Assembly: GCA_020847555.1 (NCBI GenBank)
Contig: JADLBT010000238.1
Location: 1 to 17,924, forward strand
DNA length: 17,924 bases
Direction of reading: 5' to 3'
Source of the DNA: Gemmataceae bacterium
Lineage (GTDB): Bacteria > Planctomycetota > Planctomycetia > Gemmatales > Gemmataceae
Shown: positions 6,408 through 12,840 of the stretch, in pieces
Numbering within the stretch: position 1 is the first letter of the stretch
Layout: the number at the start of each line of letters is the position of its first letter
Made by a program: the position numbers and the translations under genes
The notes under the pieces: generated by a model
Seen by the model: the letters and a program-made list of their open reading frames with translations, nothing else
Told to the model about the DNA's origin: nothing
The model's database searches: none

Positions 6408-7301
6408 TTACGTAACTCCTGGCAAACCGGGCGATACCCGATCGACGGAAGCGTCCACGGCGCGGCCGCGAGGCGGCGACTGCCCCGGTCCTTCCCGCGT
6501 GGCCTGCCCTTCGTCCAGCAGCGGAACGCGGATCCCGCGGGCGGTCAGGGTCGCAGCGAGACCGTTCAGGTCGGCCAGGGGCATGCCGAAGGCTTCCCGC
6601 CAGCGGCGATGCGGTTGATACGGCACCGCCACCGGGCAGCCGACCGCGGCCACCAGATCCGGCAGCCGATCCATGTCTTCCGGCTCAACCCCGAACAGCA
6701 GCACCTCGCAGGCAAACTCCCGACCGATCCGCTCGGCCTCGGCGACCGTCAGCCCGCGGTTCATTCCCTCCGAATAGAGCAGCACCCCGGGACCGTCCTG
6801 CGGCAGCAGGGCGAAGCCCAGCATCGGCGCGAACGGAGGGCCAAACAACCCCTCCCAGGCGATGCGCAGGGCCAGGATCGGATGGCTGACCAGACATCCC
6901 AGGTGCCGCAGCGCCGGCCCGACGCCCGCGGGCAGCAGCGACATGTGAATCCAGGGGAAGACCGCGACCCGCAGGCCAGGCAGCGAACACGTCTGGCCGG
7001 CCGTGCATGGCAGGAAACCGTCGCCGGGCCGCGCGTGGCGGCGCTGCAGGTAGCGACAGACGGACGGAGCGGCCAGCACGGTGGTCGCCTCCCGCGGCGA
7101 CGGGTCCGCCAGATACGCGATGGCGCCCCGCACGTGCTCAGGATGGCCGTGCGAGAGCAGTAGCACGGTGGCGCGGTCGCGCGGCAGATCGGCGCCGCGC
7201 GGCGGGTCGAAGTGGACGCACGGCCCCTCCGGCCAGGCGACGACGAACCCCGACCAGCCCTGATACCTCAGCTCGACCACCCCCGGAACGGAAACGATCA
7301 T
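6408..7301 (-). CDS. MBL-fold (metallo-beta-lactamase-like) hydrolase
   Basis: The 297-residue product starts with the ATG at 7301, preceded by GAGGAAG and overlapping the TGA of the radical SAM gene (ATGA), so the two are translationally coupled. After an N-terminal sandwich strand (MIVSVPGVVELRYQGWSGFVV) comes the metal motif SHGHPEHVRGA, H51-x-H53-x-E55-H56. The usual HxHxDH Asp is Glu here. Later histidines (WIHMSLL; PYQPHRRW) could complete a site, but the canonical second-domain pattern is not obvious. General architecture is UlaG/RNase Z-like small-molecule hydrolase. A cytosolic location is expected, with no signal peptide. Function likely serves the radical SAM partner's pathway. Substrate unknown. 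Confidence 0.78.
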   Translation of the reverse strand: MIVSVPGVVELRYQGWSGFVVAWPEGPCVHFDPPRGADLPRDRATVLLLSHGHPEHVRGAIAYLADPSPREATTVLAAPSVCRYLQRRHARPGDGFLPCTAGQTCSLPGLRVAVFPWIHMSLLPAGVGPALRHLGCLVSHPILALRIAWEGLFGPPFAPMLGFALLPQDGPGVLLYSEGMNRGLTVAEAERIGREFACEVLLFGVEPEDMDRLPDLVAAVGCPVAVPYQPHRRWREAFGMPLADLNGLAATLTARGIRVPLLDEGQATREGPGQSPPRGRAVDASVDRVSPGLPGVT

Positions 7302-8725
7302 GTCTTCCTCCCCGAACTCGGGCTGGGGCCGTTGCGCCGCCAGGGCACATCGCGATGCGCCCGGGAGTAGGCCCAGGTGTTGCGGACCAGGCCGAGACCG
7401 ACCCGCAGCAGGTGCCGCGACAGCAGCACCTGCGGTCGCCACAGCCGCAGCTTGCGGATCAGGCGCAGGATGACCTGGCTGTAACTTTGCAGCATCCGGC
7501 GGTAGAGCCGGCTGGGCGGCAGCGTGGTGGGCAGCAGGAAATGCTGCAGATCGTAGAGCTGGCGGTCCTCCGTGAGAAGGCGCTCGCGGACGCTGCGGTG
7601 CAGCGGCGTGCCGGGCAACGGCGTCAGCGGAGTGAACTCCGCGAGCAAGATTGCGGGGCGGCTCTCGAGGTAACGGTCGATGGCGTCGAAATCCGCCTCG
7701 CGAAACTCCGGATGGACCAGAAAACCGGCGCTGACGCCGATGCCCAGCTCTTCGAGAATGCGGATCGCCTTCTCGTTTTGCTCCTGCTCGGTACGCTTGC
7801 CGGTGCGGCGCAGCGTCTCCTCGTCCAGCGCTTCCAGGCCGGTCATGACCAGGGTCAGACCAACCCGCGCCCACAGCGCGAACAGCTCGCGGTTTTCGAC
7901 AACGCAATCCACCCGCGAGTAGGCGAAGTAGCGCTTGCGAACCCCCGCCGCCAGCAGCAGCTCGCCCAGGACGCGCATCCGCTCGGGGTCGTGAAAGGAG
8001 TGGTCGTCGCAGAACATCACGAAGTCTTCCTCAAGATCGCGAATCTCCGCAAAGACCTGCTGTGGTGAGCGCGGGATGAACTGACGGTGCGAGTAGACGC
8101 GGCAGGAGCAGAAGGTGCAGGGAAAACTGCAGCCGACTGAGGTCCGCACGGCCGCGACGGCGGGCTCGAAGAGGTAGAAGTAATGCCGGCGATAGCGGGC
8201 TGTGAGCGACCGATCGGGCGCGGGCTGGTGGTCGAGGGTCAAGGGCAGGGGGCGCGGCGGCGTGGTTAGCCAGCCGTCGCGCGTGCGCAGGCGCAGTCCG
8301 GGAATGTGGTCGTAGCGTTGGCCGCCGGCCGCGCGCACCGCGCAGATCTCCGCGAACGTCTCGACCCCCTCGCCGAGGACGACCAGGTCCACCACCGGAT
8401 CGGCGAAGTCCTCGGGGCAGAGGGTGGCTTGATGCCCCCCCACCACGGTCAGACAGCCCGGGACGTGCCGGCGCACGGTGCGGAGGGCATCCAGGGCGGT
8501 CTGGACGCGGACGATTTCCGAGGTGACGCCGGCCACGTCGGGCCGAAAGGTGCGCAAGGTCTGGTGCAAATCGTCCGGACGCACCATCATGTCCACGAGG
8601 CGCACCTCGTGCTGCCGCGAGACGCCGGCCCCGACCAGTTCCAGGCCCAGCGGTTCGATGCAGGCGAGCCGGTTGAGCCCGAGCGTTCGCGGTCCGCAGG
8701 GAGGGTTGATCAGCAGGATGCGCAT
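7298..8725 (-). CDS. Cobalamin-binding-type radical SAM protein (class B-like)
   Basis: This 475-residue protein begins MRILLINPPCGPRTLG, the usual entry to an N-terminal B12-binding Rossmann domain (about 1-130, with VVGGHQAT and VVLGEGVETF). The radical SAM core carries C199-x3-C203-x2-C206 (VGCSFPCTFC), which binds a 4Fe-4S cluster and SAM. A C-terminal helical tail follows. Family members are often methylases or cyclase-like enzymes of lipid, pigment or antibiotic synthesis; the substrate here is unknown. I chose ATG 8725 rather than 8770 because the promoter's -10 lies at 8769-8774 and the start of the B12 domain fits 8725. It is coupled to the MBL gene by ATGA. Confidence 0.85.
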   Translation of the reverse strand: MRILLINPPCGPRTLGLNRLACIEPLGLELVGAGVSRQHEVRLVDMMVRPDDLHQTLRTFRPDVAGVTSEIVRVQTALDALRTVRRHVPGCLTVVGGHQATLCPEDFADPVVDLVVLGEGVETFAEICAVRAAGGQRYDHIPGLRLRTRDGWLTTPPRPLPLTLDHQPAPDRSLTARYRRHYFYLFEPAVAAVRTSVGCSFPCTFCSCRVYSHRQFIPRSPQQVFAEIRDLEEDFVMFCDDHSFHDPERMRVLGELLLAAGVRKRYFAYSRVDCVVENRELFALWARVGLTLVMTGLEALDEETLRRTGKRTEQEQNEKAIRILEELGIGVSAGFLVHPEFREADFDAIDRYLESRPAILLAEFTPLTPLPGTPLHRSVRERLLTEDRQLYDLQHFLLPTTLPPSRLYRRMLQSYSQVILRLIRKLRLWRPQVLLSRHLLRVGLGLVRNTWAYSRAHRDVPWRRNGPSPSSGRKT

Positions 8726-8768
8726 GGAACGCCAGCCCTTCGAGGTCGCGACAGCTGCCGGTCGGGCC

Positions 8769-8797
8769 ATACTATAGAAAGACGCTCTTGTTTACAA
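8769..8797 (-). promoter_or_regulatory. Sigma70-like promoter of the radical SAM/MBL operon
   Basis: On the minus strand TTGTAA (plus 8792-8797) and TAGTAT (plus 8769-8774) are separated by exactly 17 bases. Transcription would begin near 8762, about 37 bases ahead of ATG 8725. This is a pattern match, not proof. Confidence 0.55.
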
Positions 8798-8884
8798 TGT
8801 TTCCGGGCCGGCGTGCGGCTCGGAAGTGCCTGCAAGCTGGCGCCTACCTGCGCCGGGCCGGCAAAGATCGTGACGGTTCCCCGG

Positions 8885-8913
8885 TTGCCATCCCCCGCGA
8901 TACCTTGTAAATT
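8885..8913 (+). promoter_or_regulatory. Sigma70-like promoter of the corrinoid methyltransferase operon
   Basis: TTGCCA (8885-8890) and TAAATT (8908-8913) are spaced by 17 bases, with five and four matches to the consensus hexamers. Transcription would begin near 8920, leaving a leader of roughly 130 bases that contains the repeat at 8953-8972. No cobalamin riboswitch B12 box was found in the leader. Confidence 0.5.
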
Positions 8914-8952
8914 CAATCTGGTTTAATCAGTTAGAAGCAGTTGCCAAACGAA

Positions 8953-8972
8953 CCCCGAGCGCCAGCGCGGGG
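8953..8972. repeat. Short palindromic repeat in the corrinoid operon leader
   Basis: CCCCG (8953-8957) and CGGGG (8968-8972) flank AGCGCCAGCG. The core GCGCCAGCG recurs in the arm of the hairpin at 11719-11765, so the two probably belong to one dispersed repeat family. Only 5 bp of stem are perfect. Confidence 0.5.
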
Positions 8973-9048
8973 GGATACCTCGAACGGAACAGGCATCAGC
9001 GCGGGCGGAGGCAGCCGGTCGCGGCGGCGCCACCGGGAGAACGGCACG

Positions 9049-9714
9049 ATGGACACCCAGGCCAGGCTGCAGCAACTTGCCGACGCGGTCATCAACATGG
9101 AAGTCGCCCAGGTTCCGGACCTTGTCCGGGAGTCCCTGGCGGGTGGACTGTCCGCCGCGGACGTCCTCCTGCGCGGGCTGTCCCGCGGCATGCAGACGGT
9201 CGGCGAGCAGTTCCGCGACGGGATCGTGTTCATGCCGGAGGTGCTGGTCAGCTGCGATGCCTACTACGCTGGCCTGAAGGTCGTCGAACCGCTGCTGGCC
9301 AACGGCGAGCTGCACAGTCGCGGCCGGATCGTGCTGGGCACCATCCACGGCGACATTCACACGGTCGGCAAGGACGTGGCCGCCCCCGTGTTCCGCGCCG
9401 CCGGCTTCGAGGTCATCGATTTGGGCACCGACGTTCCCGACGAGGTGTTCGTCGAGGCGGTGCGGCAGCACGCCCCGCACCTGGTCGGCCTGGGGACGTA
9501 CATGACCGCCACCTTCATGCACACGCGCCAAACCGTCGCGGCCCTGGAGCGGGCCGGGTTGCGCAGCCAGGTGAAGGTGATCTGCGGCGGGCCAGCCGTC
9601 GAGGCCCGCACGGCGCGGCAGCTGGGCGCCGACGACGCCAGCGACAACGCCTGGGAGGCGGTCGGCAAAATGGACGTCCTGGTCAAGGAGTTGGGAGATG
9701 AGCGAAGTCGTTGA
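9049..9714 (+). CDS. Corrinoid (B12-binding) protein of a methyltransferase system, MtaC/MtbC-like
   Basis: The 221-residue product has an N-terminal four-helix cap (about 1-88) and a Rossmann B12 domain with the base-off motif D102-x-H104-x-x-G107 (IHGDIHTVGKD), then GLGTYMTAT (148-154) and ICGGPAV (178-184). H104 coordinates cobalt and the protein shuttles a methyl group. ATG 9049 follows GGGAGA; earlier in-frame codons from 8941 translate repeat sequence and were rejected. It overlaps the next gene by 17 bp, so the two are co-translated. In methylotrophic and O-demethylase systems such a protein works with a substrate-specific MtaB-like enzyme, not seen here. Confidence 0.9.
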   Translation: MDTQARLQQLADAVINMEVAQVPDLVRESLAGGLSAADVLLRGLSRGMQTVGEQFRDGIVFMPEVLVSCDAYYAGLKVVEPLLANGELHSRGRIVLGTIHGDIHTVGKDVAAPVFRAAGFEVIDLGTDVPDEVFVEAVRQHAPHLVGLGTYMTATFMHTRQTVAALERAGLRSQVKVICGGPAVEARTARQLGADDASDNAWEAVGKMDVLVKELGDERSR

Positions 9715-10852
9715 CACCTGGGTGCGCCAGCTGCGGGGCAAGCTCGGACCCGTCGGCGAGATGAGCCACTGGGAACGGCTGGCGGCGGCCTTCGATCTCC
9801 GCGAAACCGACCTGGTGCCGGTGGCGCCGGAGCTGGATTACTGGCAGATCACCCATGCCGGCTACAGCCACCAGGAGATCTACAACGATGTAGACAAAAC
9901 CACCGACGCCTGCCTGAAGACGTGGGCCGACCTGCGCACCGACGCCATCTGGATGTACGTGGACATCGGCCACCAGCTCGAGCCGTTTCTGCCACCGGAA
10001 AAGCGGGCCGAGCACTTCCGCCACCGCGGCCCGAAGGATTACCTGATCTTCAAGCCGCTGGTCGAGACACTCGACGAGGCCATCGCGCTGTACGAGGAGC
10101 GAGCCTACGAGAAGTACGTCAGCGATTCGCGAGCGGTGACGCACTGGCTGCCGCACCTGCTGCAGCTGCTGGAGTTCCAGGAGAAGATGGGCCGGCAGGT
10201 GCCGGTGATCGTCGGGGCGGCGTCGCCGATCAACTACGCCGAAACCATTGTCGAGGTACAGCGGCTGGTGCGCTGGACGATTACCGAGCCGGCCGCCAAG
10301 GTCCGCCATTACCTGGACCTGTGCCTGCAAGAGCGGCTGGCGGCGCTGGACTTCTTCCGCGACGTGGTACGGGCCAACGGCGCGGAGTTCCTGTGCATCT
10401 TCGGCGGCGCCCGCACCTGGGGGCCGCGGCAGCTGGAGCAGTTCGCCGACGTCGATCGCATCTTTCTCGACAAGGCGCGGCAGATCTTCCCCTACGTCTT
10501 CTGGCACCACTGCGGCCACAATCTGCCGCAATCGCTGGTGAAGCTGGCCGAGTGGCCCGGGCTGAAGGCGGTCCAGTACGACATGCCGTATCACAGCCAG
10601 AAGCTGAACTGGCCGGAGTTCTACGAGTCGGTGGCCAAACTGTTCGCCGGCCGCCGCTGCGCCATGAATGCGCCCACTACCCAGGTGGCCTGCTACGGCA
10701 GCCCCGAGGAGATCCGGCGCATGGTCCACGAGTTCATCGACAGCACCCGCCCGCACACGACCGCCGTCGTCATGCCCGGTTGCGAGATCGACAGCTACGC
10801 CCCGCTCGAGAACGTCCGGGCCATGATCGACGCCGCCCGCGGCCTCGCCTGA
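9698..10852 (+). CDS. Uroporphyrinogen-decarboxylase-like corrinoid methyltransferase (MtaA/CmuA-like)
   Basis: The 384-residue product is a UroD-superfamily TIM barrel. It keeps the zinc-site pattern of MtaA/MtbA-type methyltransferases: H270-x-C272 (WHHCGH) and C362 (MPGCEID). True HemE lacks this. It probably moves a methyl group between the corrinoid protein encoded immediately upstream and another substrate. A UroD-type protein can also be the substrate-facing methyltransferase, as in CmuA. The start at 9698 lies within the preceding gene (17-bp overlap), with GGGAG just ahead. Cytoplasmic. The methyl donor or acceptor is not deducible. Confidence 0.87.
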   Translation: MSEVVDTWVRQLRGKLGPVGEMSHWERLAAAFDLRETDLVPVAPELDYWQITHAGYSHQEIYNDVDKTTDACLKTWADLRTDAIWMYVDIGHQLEPFLPPEKRAEHFRHRGPKDYLIFKPLVETLDEAIALYEERAYEKYVSDSRAVTHWLPHLLQLLEFQEKMGRQVPVIVGAASPINYAETIVEVQRLVRWTITEPAAKVRHYLDLCLQERLAALDFFRDVVRANGAEFLCIFGGARTWGPRQLEQFADVDRIFLDKARQIFPYVFWHHCGHNLPQSLVKLAEWPGLKAVQYDMPYHSQKLNWPEFYESVAKLFAGRRCAMNAPTTQVACYGSPEEIRRMVHEFIDSTRPHTTAVVMPGCEIDSYAPLENVRAMIDAARGLA

Positions 10853-10865
10853 GCCCCCACCCCAA

Positions 10866-10892
10866 CCCCTCCCCCACCCGCGGGGGGAGAGG
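10866..10892. repeat. Short C/G-rich palindromic element between the methyltransferase and reactivase genes
   Basis: The 57-base gap holds CTCCCCC (10869-10875) pairing with GGGGGAG (10883-10889) around a 7-nt loop. In one frame it encodes the SPHPNPSPTRGG-type peptide often seen where this widespread intergenic repeat has been mis-annotated as coding. It stops just before the ribosome-binding site GGAGG (10899-10903) of the next gene. Confidence 0.65.
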
Positions 10893-10909
10893 GATCGCTG
10901 GAGGAACCC

Positions 10910-11635
10910 ATGCCGCAACAGCGCAGCGAACCGGCCGCCTTTGCCGACGCCCCGCCGCGCGTCGTCGAGCGGGTGACGGCGCCAATCGACCGCGACGAGG
11001 TGCGCCGCTATCTGGGCTACCCCAAAGGGGCCAGGCCGGCGGGACGGATCGAGGCGACGCTGGACCACTGGATCGGCGCGGCGGCCGACCGCGCCGCGCC
11101 GCGCGCCGCCTACCGGGTGTTCCGCGTCGCCGACGCCGGCCGCCGGCATCTCCGCCTGGAGACGCCGGACGGCACCGTCGAGTTCACCGGCGCCATCGGC
11201 GAGTTCCTCGGGCCGGTGACGCGCGTGGCGGTCTTCATCGCCACCGCAGGCCCGGCCGTCGAGCAACTGGCCGCTGAACTGCTGCGTCAGGGGGACGCGC
11301 TGGGCGGGCTGGTCGTCAACGCCGTCGGCTCGGAGCGAGCCGAGGCTGCCGAGGCTGCCGTCATCGCGGAGTTGCAGGTCGAGGCCGACCCCGCCGGCGT
11401 GGCCCTCACCCTCCCCTACAGTCCTGGGTACTGCGGGATGTCGATCACCGAGCAGCGCAAGCTCTTCGCCGCCCTGGACGGCGGCCGCGTCGGCGTGAGC
11501 CTGTCCCCGGACTGTCTGATGACCCCCCTGAAGTCGGTGTCCGGCCTGATCGGCCTCGGCCCGGCCGACCCGATCCGCCAGCAGGGCTCACCCTGCGACC
11601 GCTGTACCCTGCACACCTGCGCCATGCGGCGCTGA
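10910..11635 (+). CDS. MetH activation-domain-like protein, putative corrinoid reactivase
   Basis: The 241-residue protein matches the C-terminal activation (AdoMet-binding) domain of cobalamin-dependent methionine synthase: YSPGYCGMSITEQRKLF (170-186) and GVSLSPDCLMTPLKSVSGLIGLG (195-217). In MetH this region binds SAM to reductively remethylate oxidised cob(II)alamin. As a free-standing protein beside a corrinoid protein it is a good candidate for reactivating that partner. Its C-terminus carries CDRCTLHTC (229-237), three cysteines not part of the MetH domain, which could bind a metal or cluster. The start has GGAGG upstream. Residues 1-30 look unstructured. Confidence 0.85.
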   Translation: MPQQRSEPAAFADAPPRVVERVTAPIDRDEVRRYLGYPKGARPAGRIEATLDHWIGAAADRAAPRAAYRVFRVADAGRRHLRLETPDGTVEFTGAIGEFLGPVTRVAVFIATAGPAVEQLAAELLRQGDALGGLVVNAVGSERAEAAEAAVIAELQVEADPAGVALTLPYSPGYCGMSITEQRKLFAALDGGRVGVSLSPDCLMTPLKSVSGLIGLGPADPIRQQGSPCDRCTLHTCAMRR

Positions 11636-11696
11636 GGGGCCGCCAGCGGCGAAGAGGCAGGGCGAGGCGGTGCGGAAACGGGCCTGGTTCAAAGGC

Positions 11697-11765
11697 GGGT
11701 AACAGGTTGGGCCTGTTACCCGACGCGCCAGCGAGGGAACGACAGCCCCTCGCTGGCGCGTCGGG
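11697..11765. repeat. Two tandem perfect hairpins in the spacer before the DUF6807 gene
   Basis: The first is GGGTAACAGG (11697-11706) with CCTGTTACCC (11712-11721). The second is a perfect 19-bp stem, CCCGACGCGCCAGCGAGGG (11719-11737) with its complement at 11747-11765, and a 9-nt loop. The two stems share bases 11719-11721. They lie 60-130 bp past the reactivase stop, so they could end that transcript, but no T-tract follows and the second stem is likely a mobile palindrome that shares a core with 8953-8972. Confidence 0.8.
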
Positions 11766-11854
11766 CTAACAGAGGGGCAGCTATCCCCGCTCGCCGAAGG
11801 CTGCGCCTGGCTGGCAGTCCGGCGGGTGAACGTGCTGGACCTGGGAGGAACCAC

Positions 11855-12811
11855 ATGAAGACACCGCTGTCGCGTCGCCGCTTTCTCGCGTGGGGAGCCA
11901 CAGCAACCACCGGGATCAGCCTGGCAGCGCAGCCGGCAACGGCGGGAGCGCCGGCCCAGCCCGCCGCGCCGCAGCTCACGGCGTACCAGGATGGCCCTCA
12001 GGCCTGGATCCGCCTGGGCGACACCGTCCTGACCAGCTACCGTGCCCACCCGACGCAGAAGTATCCCTACTTCTATCCGTTGACCGGCCCGCTCTCCGGC
12101 CTGTCGCTGACCGCCGAGAGCGGCCTGCCCTGGCCGCACCATCGCTCGCTGTTCTTTGGCTGCGACCGCGTCAACGGCGGTAACTTCTGGCAAGGCCCGG
12201 TGGCGGCCGGTCAGATCGTCTCGCGTGGCGTGCAACTCGGGCCGAGCGATGCCAGCTCCGCCGTGATCCTGGATCGCTGCGACTGGCGCCTTCCCCAGCA
12301 AGCCCCTCTCCTGAGCGACGAGCGCCGCTTCACGGTGACGGTCGTTTCGCCGCGACTGTGGCACCTCGAGGCCCGGATCACCCTGACCGCGCGCCAGGAC
12401 GTGCAGGTCACGAAGACGAACCACTCGCTCTTCGCGGTCCGCGCCGCGGGGGACATCACGCCGGCCGGCGGCGGCACCCTGGTCGATTCCGAGGGGCGCA
12501 CCGGCGAGGCGGACACGTTTGGGCGGCCCGCCGCCTGGTGCAGTTTCTTCGGCCGGCGCCGCGGGGCCGTAGGCGGCCCGGTCGAGGGCATCACCCTGCT
12601 GACCCACCCCACCAACCCCTGGTCGCCCTGCCCGTGGTTCACGCGCAATTACGGGTTCATGTCGCCCAGCCCGTTCAACTGGCTGGGCACCGGCGGCTGG
12701 CGCTTGCCGGCGGGCCAGGCGATCACCCTGCGCTATCGCGTCGTGCTGCACGGCGGCGACCCCGGGGCGGCCGGAATCGCGGCGATGTACCGGACGTGGA
12801 CCCAACCCTGA
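11855..12811 (+). CDS. Tat-exported DUF6807 ('PmoA-like') protein
   Basis: The 318-residue product has a twin-arginine signal (SRRRFLAWGATATTGISLAA, about residues 6-26) and an AQPATAGA cleavage region. The mature part matches the DUF6807 family, whose members are labelled 'methane oxygenase PmoA'. Visible features are YFYPLTGP, WPHHRSLFFGCD (about 92-104), and a C-terminal WSPCPWFTRNYGFMS followed by a sandwich strand. It is not related to particulate methane monooxygenase: there are no membrane helices. Many DUF6807 genes sit near sugar-oxidoreductase genes, so a periplasmic carbohydrate-binding or carbohydrate-processing role is likely. Tat export suggests cofactor or folded secretion. The start has GGGAGGA upstream. 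Confidence 0.82.
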   Translation: MKTPLSRRRFLAWGATATTGISLAAQPATAGAPAQPAAPQLTAYQDGPQAWIRLGDTVLTSYRAHPTQKYPYFYPLTGPLSGLSLTAESGLPWPHHRSLFFGCDRVNGGNFWQGPVAAGQIVSRGVQLGPSDASSAVILDRCDWRLPQQAPLLSDERRFTVTVVSPRLWHLEARITLTARQDVQVTKTNHSLFAVRAAGDITPAGGGTLVDSEGRTGEADTFGRPAAWCSFFGRRRGAVGGPVEGITLLTHPTNPWSPCPWFTRNYGFMSPSPFNWLGTGGWRLPAGQAITLRYRVVLHGGDPGAAGIAAMYRTWTQP

Positions 12812-12840
12812 GCGGTGAGGGAACCCAGGGAGTTTCAGTG

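Noticed and set aside
8771..9048. A cobalamin riboswitch in the leader of the corrinoid operon
   Set aside because: I looked for the B12 box and the characteristic conserved stems and found none; the leader is too short and is partly occupied by a palindromic repeat.
9698..10852. Annotation as heme-pathway uroporphyrinogen decarboxylase (HemE)
   Set aside because: The HxC...C zinc pattern and the overlap with a corrinoid-protein gene point to the methyltransferase branch of the superfamily.
11855..12811. Annotation as a methane monooxygenase subunit (PmoA)
   Set aside because: The family label is a misnomer. The protein is a Tat-exported soluble protein without the membrane helices of particulate methane monooxygenase.
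12358..12840. A 160-residue N-terminal extension of the octaheme protein
   Set aside because: It lies over the DUF6807 gene in another frame, has no membrane segment, and the ATG at 12841 has a ribosome-binding site and begins right before the anchor helix.
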